Below, one piece after another: positions 1-6,082 of a stretch of DNA of 6,082 nucleotides. Within the stretch, counting starts at the first letter, position 1. Every line of letters starts with the position of its first letter. Under the pieces are notes generated by a model, which saw nothing but the letters and a program-made list of their open reading frames with translations, was not told the origin of the DNA and did not search any database. Position numbers and translations under genes: made by a program. The DNA is taken from NCBI GenBank assembly GCA_023424865.1, contig JAFADM010000170.1, positions 1 to 6,082 on the forward strand, written 5' to 3'. The stretch comes from Bacillota bacterium (GTDB lineage: Bacteria > Bacillota_A > Clostridia > DSM-8532).

Positions 1-15
1 TAACGAATGGGATTC

Positions 16-282
16 TTATTTTGCTGAAAGTGCATTTAAAGCCTTGGTAAGCTGGGACTTCTTTCTGGAGGCGGCGTTCTTGTGAATAAGATTCTTAGAG
101 GCAGCCTGATCCACCTTCTTAATGGTAGCCTTGAGTAATTCCGCTGCATCGCTGGAATTAGTCTGGATAGCTTCATTAAAGGTACGAAGTGTTGTCCTGA
201 GCTCGGACTTCTTTACACGGTTCTGAAGATTCTTCGTCTTGCTGACCTTCACTCTTTTAATTGCTGACTTAATATTAGGCAT
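16..282 (-). CDS. rpsT: 30S ribosomal protein S20
   Basis: This encodes small-subunit ribosomal protein S20, a helical, very basic protein that binds 16S rRNA and helps assemble the 30S subunit. The 88-residue product has the usual family length. It starts MPNIKSAIKRVKVSKTKN and carries the conserved C-terminal stretch LIHKNAASRKKSQLTKAL at about residues 65-82; Lys and Arg are frequent throughout. The ATG at 280-282 (minus strand) is chosen because the strong Shine-Dalgarno AGGAGGTG lies 6 bases upstream and the family begins MPNIKSA. An in-frame ATG 11 codons further upstream would place that ribosome binding site inside the gene. It is monocistronic as far as can be seen and divergent from gpr, as in Bacillus. 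Identification is secure. Confidence 0.98.
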   Translation of the reverse strand: MPNIKSAIKRVKVSKTKNLQNRVKKSELRTTLRTFNEAIQTNSSDAAELLKATIKKVDQAASKNLIHKNAASRKKSQLTKALNALSAK

Positions 283-288
283 GGTATT

Positions 289-296
289 CACCTCCT
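289..296 (-). promoter_or_regulatory. rpsT ribosome binding site
   Basis: Read on the minus strand this is AGGAGGTG, an excellent match to the 3' end of 16S rRNA, 6 bases before the ATG at 282. It decides the start of rpsT in favour of the 88-residue form. Confidence 0.9.
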
Positions 297-318
297 GAAA
301 TTTTTTGCAACACACAAT

Positions 319-347
319 ATGTTAACATGAAGCAATAGCTTTTGCAA
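319..347 (-). promoter_or_regulatory. Candidate vegetative promoter for rpsT
   Basis: On the minus strand, TTGCAA (342-347) as a -35 element and TAACAT (319-324) as a -10 element are separated by exactly 17 bases. Each matches 4 of 6 positions of the sigma-A consensus. A run of six A lies just upstream of the -35 on the same strand (350-355 on the plus strand is all T), which could help as an UP-like element. The leader would be roughly 30 bases. This is inferred from pattern only. Confidence 0.4.
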
Positions 348-402
348 GGTTTTTTGACGGAATTTCTGATCCGATTTCCAAAGGATTCTTTTCTTCTTTT
401 TT

Positions 403-432
403 GTCTAAAATGTAGAGGGATTGCAGATAATA
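403..432 (+). promoter_or_regulatory. Candidate sigma-G (forespore) promoter for gpr
   Basis: GTCTA (403-407) matches 4 of 5 positions of the sigma-G -35 consensus GHATR. GATAATA (426-432) matches 6 of 7 positions of the -10 consensus CATnHTA. They are 18 bases apart, the spacing expected for sigma-G. The overlapping GCAGATAATA (423-432) also resembles a sigma-F -10 element, and GATAAT alone could serve sigma-A. In Bacillus gpr is transcribed in the forespore by sigma-F and sigma-G, which makes this reading attractive. The transcript would carry a leader of roughly 85 bases. No experimental support is available here. Confidence 0.42.
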
Positions 433-446
433 TACCGACAGAAGAT

Positions 447-458
447 GCCGCGTGCGGC
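447..458 (+). repeat. Small inverted repeat in the gpr leader
   Basis: GCCG and CGGC flank a 4-base loop (CGTG). The stem has only four pairs, so it is a weak hairpin of unknown importance between the candidate gpr promoter and its ribosome binding site. No T-run follows, so it is not a terminator. Confidence 0.3.
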
Positions 459-511
459 TGAAGCGGAAAAGGAATGAGCGGCAATATCCCATTCCAGATA
501 GTTGATTAATT

Positions 512-519
512 GAGGAGGA
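512..519 (+). promoter_or_regulatory. gpr ribosome binding site
   Basis: GAGGAGGA lies 6 bases before the ATG at 526. Its strength and spacing support 526 as the real start, which matters because this start gives GPR an unusually long N-terminal extension. Confidence 0.9.
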
Positions 520-525
520 CTTTGC

Positions 526-1611
526 ATGACCGAAGGAATGTATCCCAATGGCATTTTTATGGATGGTATGATAACCGGGGGATTGATGGGGGGCGGAATG
601 ATGCTGGGAGCTGCGGCTCTTGGAGCCTCACGCAGTATTCGGACAGATATGGCGGATGAATCCCGTGCGGTAGGTGCAGGCTCCCAGGCCAGAACCCAAT
701 CGGGTATGGATGGTATAGAGGTGGAGCAGGACGGAGATGAAGAAGTTAAAATAACCCGGGTGCGGGTGGTAAATCCTGAGGGAGAGAAAGCGGTGGGAAA
801 GCCCATGGGCAATTATATTACCATGGATATGCCCGCTCTCAGGGAAAAAAGCAGGGATCTCTATGAAAAGGTATGCCGTATGCTGGCAAGAGAACTGGAA
901 AATCTGGTGCATCTTGAGGCTAAGGATACGGTTCTGGTGGTAGGTTTGGGCAATTGGAACGTAACTGCCGATGCATTAGGTCCAAAGGCTGCCCAATATA
1001 TACTGGTTACCCGTCATATCTTTGAATTCCTGCCTAAAGAGGTGGATGAAACCGAGCGACCCGTTTGCGCCCTTTCACCCGGTGTTCTTGGAATTACCGG
1101 TATTGAAACCGGTGACATTGTCAAAGGCGTGGTGGACAAGATAAAGCCCAAGCTGGTTATTGCCGTGGACGCTCTGGCCTCCAGAAACATGAACAGGGTA
1201 AATGCCTCCATCCAGCTTGCCGATACGGGAATAGCACCAGGCTCAGGCGTTGGCAACAAAAGAGCATCCATTGATAAGGAAACCCTGGGGGTTCCCGTTA
1301 TAGCCATAGGCGTTCCTACTGTAGTTGATGCGGCGACAATGGCCAGCGATACCCTGGATCTGGTTTTGGACAACCTAATGAAGGAAGCCGGGCAGGCCAG
1401 CGAATTCTATAAAATGCTTACGACCATTGATCGGGAAGAAAAATACCGTATGATAATTCAGCTTCTGGAGCCCTTTTCGGGTAATCTTGTGGTAACCCCT
1501 AAAGACTGTGATGAAGTGGTGGACATGCTTTCCAAAATTGTAGCCAACGGCATTAATATGGCACTTCATAAGAATATTGGCCCGGATGATGTTGACCGTT
1601 TCATTCGATGA
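526..1611 (+). CDS. gpr: Germination protease GPR (spore protease, peptidase family A25)
   Basis: GPR is made in the forespore as an inactive zymogen, processes itself late in sporulation, and at germination starts degradation of the small acid-soluble proteins (SASP) that coat spore DNA. The 361-residue product shows the family hallmarks. SIRTDMA at 37-43 corresponds to the Bacillus autoprocessing site (cut after the Asp of RTD), predicting mature protein from Met42. VVGLGNWNVTADALGPKAAQ at 138-157 contains Asp149, and VIAVDALASR at 211-220 contains Asp215; these match the two essential aspartates, Asp127 and Asp193 in B. megaterium, with the same 66-residue separation. SPGVLGITGIET (184-195), GSGVGNKR (239-246) and GVPTVVDAATMASDT (262-276) are also conserved. 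Compared with Bacillus, the region before the C-terminal VVTPKD (322-327) is shorter. The propeptide is odd: about 41 residues, rich in Met and Gly, instead of about 15. A strong ribosome binding site supports the start. It is divergent from rpsT and followed by a terminator-like repeat, so probably monocistronic. Confidence 0.97.
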   Translation: MTEGMYPNGIFMDGMITGGLMGGGMMLGAAALGASRSIRTDMADESRAVGAGSQARTQSGMDGIEVEQDGDEEVKITRVRVVNPEGEKAVGKPMGNYITMDMPALREKSRDLYEKVCRMLARELENLVHLEAKDTVLVVGLGNWNVTADALGPKAAQYILVTRHIFEFLPKEVDETERPVCALSPGVLGITGIETGDIVKGVVDKIKPKLVIAVDALASRNMNRVNASIQLADTGIAPGSGVGNKRASIDKETLGVPVIAIGVPTVVDAATMASDTLDLVLDNLMKEAGQASEFYKMLTTIDREEKYRMIIQLLEPFSGNLVVTPKDCDEVVDMLSKIVANGINMALHKNIGPDDVDRFIR

Positions 1612-1646
1612 AAAAACTTTGTAATTGATTTTTATTATTAACTTAA

Positions 1647-1676
1647 AAAAGAGTGCCTGGTACATGGCACTCTTTT
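1647..1676. terminator. Inverted repeat, likely Rho-independent terminator after gpr
   Basis: AAAAGAGTGCC (1647-1657) pairs perfectly with GGCACTCTTTT (1666-1676) around an 8-base loop, giving an 11-pair stem whose base is A-T. It begins 35 bases after the gpr stop. On the plus strand the only T-run is the four T that also form the stem base. On the minus strand six T follow the GC-rich core, so the structure may work as well or better in that direction. It separates gpr from the amidase-ligA group. Confidence 0.8.
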
Positions 1677-1902
1677 GCGCGGCCGGGGCTTGAAAGACAA
1701 GAAAATGGCTCCAGCAAATGAACAAAGTCCTGTGTGAATACCTGTGAAGATAGCGGAAACAGTGCCTCCTGGGGCAATAATGTGAAAAAACGGAGGTCTA
1801 TTCTTTAGACAGGAATTATAGTATGATGTAACATAGGATATTGTTTCTGTCGTGAAGGATTTTTTCCGGAGCATTCAGAAAAAAAAACTACGGAGTGATA
1901 AA
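1677..1902 (+). other. Intergenic region before the amidase gene, no gene seen
   Basis: I see no convincing coding sequence here, only tiny frames without ribosome binding sites. A 5-pair inverted repeat, GTCTA-TTCTT-TAGAC, lies at 1796-1810. TATAGT (1817-1822) and TATGAT (1822-1827) each match 5 of 6 positions of a sigma-A -10 element, but no good -35 element stands at the right distance. CATAGGAT (1832-1839) resembles a sigma-E -10 element, again without a clear -35. The promoter of the amidase-ligA group is expected here but cannot be fixed. Confidence 0.5.
1892..1897 (+). promoter_or_regulatory. Ribosome binding site deciding the amidase start
   Basis: GGAGTG ends 5 bases before the ATG at 1903 and fits the GGAGGTG consensus with one base missing. 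The in-frame GTG at 1852, which would add 17 residues, has only a poor AGGA about 14 bases upstream, so 1903 is preferred. Confidence 0.7.
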
Positions 1903-4819
<2,917 letters not shown>

Positions 4820-4898
4820 ACATAGGATAAATCTCTGATTGGGAGAAAGCTTTCATAGTGGTTCAGCTAAATTATAGCGGAAAGGATTGTAGCCTGGT
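4820..4898 (+). other. Short ligA to HD-GYP intergenic region
   Basis: There is no clear terminator after ligA. A perfect 10-base palindrome, GAAAGCTTTC (4845-4854), has no loop and is probably incidental. TTTCAT (4851-4856) and TATAGC (4873-4878), 16 bases apart, are a very weak promoter candidate. The space is too small for a cyclic-di-GMP riboswitch plus expression platform and I see none. Read-through from ligA is therefore possible. Confidence 0.4.
4879..4886 (+). promoter_or_regulatory. Distant ribosome binding site of the HD-GYP gene
   Basis: GGAAAGGA is the only purine-rich match before the ATG at 4899, but the gap is 12 bases, longer than ideal. The in-frame TTG at 4887 is followed directly by TAG, so it cannot be the start. 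Translation may be modest. Confidence 0.5.
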
Positions 4899-5996
4899 AT
4901 GAATGGGACGAAAAAACTGATATCTATTGATTCGGTACAGCCCGGCATGCAGACGGCAGAGGCTGTAGTCAACCGGTTTGGCGGAGTTATTCTCTGGGAA
5001 AACTCCCAATTGGAGACGACTTCTATTGAACGGCTGAAAAATAACGGAATAAAAACCGTATGGGTCTATGAAAAAATTCAGAGGCCGGGAGAACCGGCTA
5101 TATGGCCTAATGGGGCTTTTTCTCAGAAACCTGCCTTTACACCCGGGAAAAAGGACAAGCTGGAATTTACCCGGGAATATGAGCAAAATGTCAGCCAGGT
5201 AAAAAACGTTTTTGAGGACTTGGCCTCGGGCAAGAAGCTTCATTCCGACCAGGTGGAGCAAATTGTGAGTGATACCATGGAACGGGTGGAAGGAAACCGT
5301 GAGCTGATTGGAACCATTATGGTTGTCAGAGATATTGACGAATACACCTATTTCCACAGTATGAACGTATCCCTGCTTTGCATGATGATGGGCAAATGGA
5401 TGAAGATGAGTCCGACGGAAATTAAAAACTGTACCATGGCAGGTCTTCTTCATGATGTGGGGAAAACCAAGGTTTCTGCGGAAATACTCAGTAAGCCCGG
5501 CATACTCACTCCCGCTGAATTTGAAGAGGTTAAACGCCATAGTGAGCTGGGGTACATAATGGTTTCCGAAATGCCCGGCATAACAAATGAAGTGGCTGTT
5601 GCGGTACTTACCCACCATGAAAAGGAGGACGGCTCAGGCTATCCTCTGGGGCTTAAGGGAAATCAGCTCAATATTTATTCAAAGATTATAACTATCGCGG
5701 ATATCTTTGACGCCATGACTGCCAATAAAACCTACAGGGCAAAGGATACGCCGTTTCGCGTTTTCGAGCTCATGCAGCATGGAAGCTTCGGTGTGCTGGA
5801 CCCTTATGTGCTTTCGGTATTTCTGGAGAATATCACCCATTATTACATCGGCTCCAAGGTTCTTTTGGATGACGGGCGCAAGGGCGAGGTTATTTTTATG
5901 AACCGGATGGATTTCTCAAAGCCTGTGATTCAGGTGGGTGAGCAATATGTGGATACGGCTCTTCCCAGAGCCCCCAAGGTAAAGGAATTTTTGTAA
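4899..5996 (+). CDS. HD-GYP domain protein, probable cyclic-di-GMP phosphodiesterase
   Basis: The 365-residue protein is predicted to hydrolyse the second messenger cyclic-di-GMP in the cytoplasm; there is no signal peptide or membrane segment. The N-terminal part, about 1-60, with SIDSVQPGMQTAEAVVNRFG, is the small domain often found before HD-GYP in clostridia. A helical linker spans about 85-145. The HD-GYP core then shows His153 (DEYTYFHSMNV), the HD pair His185-Asp186 in LLHDVGK, His214 in KRHSELG, His239-His240 followed by EKEDGSGYP (241-249), and Asp268 in IADIFDAM. NKTYRAKD (276-283) stands where RPYR is usual. All main metal ligands are present, so the enzyme should be active. A beta-rich tail, about 318-360, ends the protein. 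There is no receiver, PAS or GGDEF domain, so the input signal is unknown. It follows ligA on the same strand after 79 bases; a shared transcript is possible but unproven. Confidence 0.93.
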   Translation: MNGTKKLISIDSVQPGMQTAEAVVNRFGGVILWENSQLETTSIERLKNNGIKTVWVYEKIQRPGEPAIWPNGAFSQKPAFTPGKKDKLEFTREYEQNVSQVKNVFEDLASGKKLHSDQVEQIVSDTMERVEGNRELIGTIMVVRDIDEYTYFHSMNVSLLCMMMGKWMKMSPTEIKNCTMAGLLHDVGKTKVSAEILSKPGILTPAEFEEVKRHSELGYIMVSEMPGITNEVAVAVLTHHEKEDGSGYPLGLKGNQLNIYSKIITIADIFDAMTANKTYRAKDTPFRVFELMQHGSFGVLDPYVLSVFLENITHYYIGSKVLLDDGRKGEVIFMNRMDFSKPVIQVGEQYVDTALPRAPKVKEFL

Positions 5997-6044
5997 ACGA
6001 AGGGTCGGCTAAGCCATGTTTACATTGGGAAGAAGTGAGAAATA

Positions 6045-6082
6045 ATGAAAAAAGGCCAGAGCGGCATGCTCTTTCTTATCTT
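6045..6082 (+). CDS. Possible start of a further gene, cut by the window edge
   Basis: An ATG at 6045 opens a frame that stays open to the end and reads MKKGQSGMLFLI. A Lys-Lys start followed by hydrophobic residues looks like the N-terminus of a membrane, pilin-like or secreted protein, but 12 residues cannot identify it. The purine-rich stretch GGGAAGAAGTGAG (6028-6040) could supply a ribosome binding site. It starts 48 bases after the HD-GYP stop. The same bases contain a 5-pair inverted repeat, so a noncoding reading is also possible. Confidence 0.4.
   Translation, partial: MKKGQSGMLFLI
6058..6072 (+). repeat. Inverted repeat near the right edge, possible terminator
   Basis: AGAGC (6058-6062) and GCTCT (6068-6072) flank a 5-base loop and are followed by a T-rich but interrupted tract to the window end. 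It could be a weak terminator for the HD-GYP gene, or chance structure inside the start of the next gene. The short stem and broken T-run make the terminator reading the less likely one. Confidence 0.25.

Noticed and set aside
472..496. Second possible sigma-G promoter before gpr: GAATG at 472 and CATTCCA at 490
   Set aside because: The elements look reasonable, but only 13 bases separate them against about 18 expected.
649..651. Met42 of GPR as the true start, removing the long propeptide
   Set aside because: There is no ribosome binding site before it and it lies exactly after the predicted autoprocessing cut, so it is the mature N-terminus rather than an initiation site.
1830..1840. The 11-mer AACATAGGATA occurs here and again at 4819-4829, both upstream of genes, and resembles a sigma-E or sigma-K -10 element
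   Set aside because: A few shared 11-mers are expected by chance in 6 kb, and neither copy has a matching -35 element at the right distance, so a shared regulon is not supported.
1638..1874. 78-codon minus-strand frame in the gpr to amidase gap
   Set aside because: It has no ribosome binding site, ends inside the terminator-like repeat region, overlaps the amidase upstream sequence and resembles no family I know.
1852..1902. Upstream GTG start for the amidase, adding 17 residues
   Set aside because: The GTG has only a distant, weak ribosome binding site, whereas the ATG at 1903 has GGAGTG close by and gives a typical Arg-rich start before the membrane segment.
4845..4854. Perfect palindrome GAAAGCTTTC after ligA
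   Set aside because: It has no loop and no following T-run, so it is not a terminator, and a 10-base palindrome alone does not establish an operator.
4872..5618. 248-codon open frame on the minus strand opposite the HD-GYP gene
   Set aside because: The product is rich in His, Phe and Arg without any recognisable domain, it covers a gene with clear family motifs, and I see no supporting ribosome binding site. It is a shadow of the codon pattern on the other strand.

Overview
The window looks like ordinary chromosomal DNA of an endospore-forming Firmicute, most likely a member of the class Clostridia. The strongest evidence is a complete germination protease gene (gpr). It lies divergently from the ribosomal protein S20 gene (rpsT), a pairing known from Bacillus and many clostridia. 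AGGAGG-type ribosome binding sites, use of a TTG start, and moderate GC content (near half by eye) fit this. I cannot name the genus.

Layout from left to right. rpsT is on the minus strand (16-282). A 243-base divergent intergenic region follows, holding a plausible vegetative promoter for rpsT and a plausible sigma-G-type promoter for gpr. gpr (526-1611, +) is followed by an inverted repeat that can act as a terminator (1647-1676). After a 291-base gap without a convincing gene comes a membrane-anchored N-acetylmuramoyl-L-alanine amidase of the Amidase_3 family (1903-2796, +). Four bases after its stop, ligA for NAD+-dependent DNA ligase starts on TTG (2801-4819, +). A 79-base gap leads to an HD-GYP domain protein, a probable cyclic-di-GMP phosphodiesterase (4899-5996, +). 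The right edge may hold the first codons of another gene (6045 onward).

Functionally this is a set of housekeeping and development genes rather than one pathway. S20 serves translation, GPR degrades spore DNA-binding proteins at germination, the amidase cuts peptidoglycan, LigA seals nicks in replication and repair, and the HD-GYP protein probably lowers cyclic-di-GMP. The amidase and ligA are close enough to be cotranscribed and perhaps translationally coupled.

I found no mobile element, CRISPR array, tRNA or rRNA gene, phage gene or obvious new defence or biosynthetic system. The points most worth a second look are an unusually long Met/Gly-rich propeptide on GPR, an Amidase_3 enzyme where Bacillus has spoIIP, and the tight amidase-ligA arrangement.
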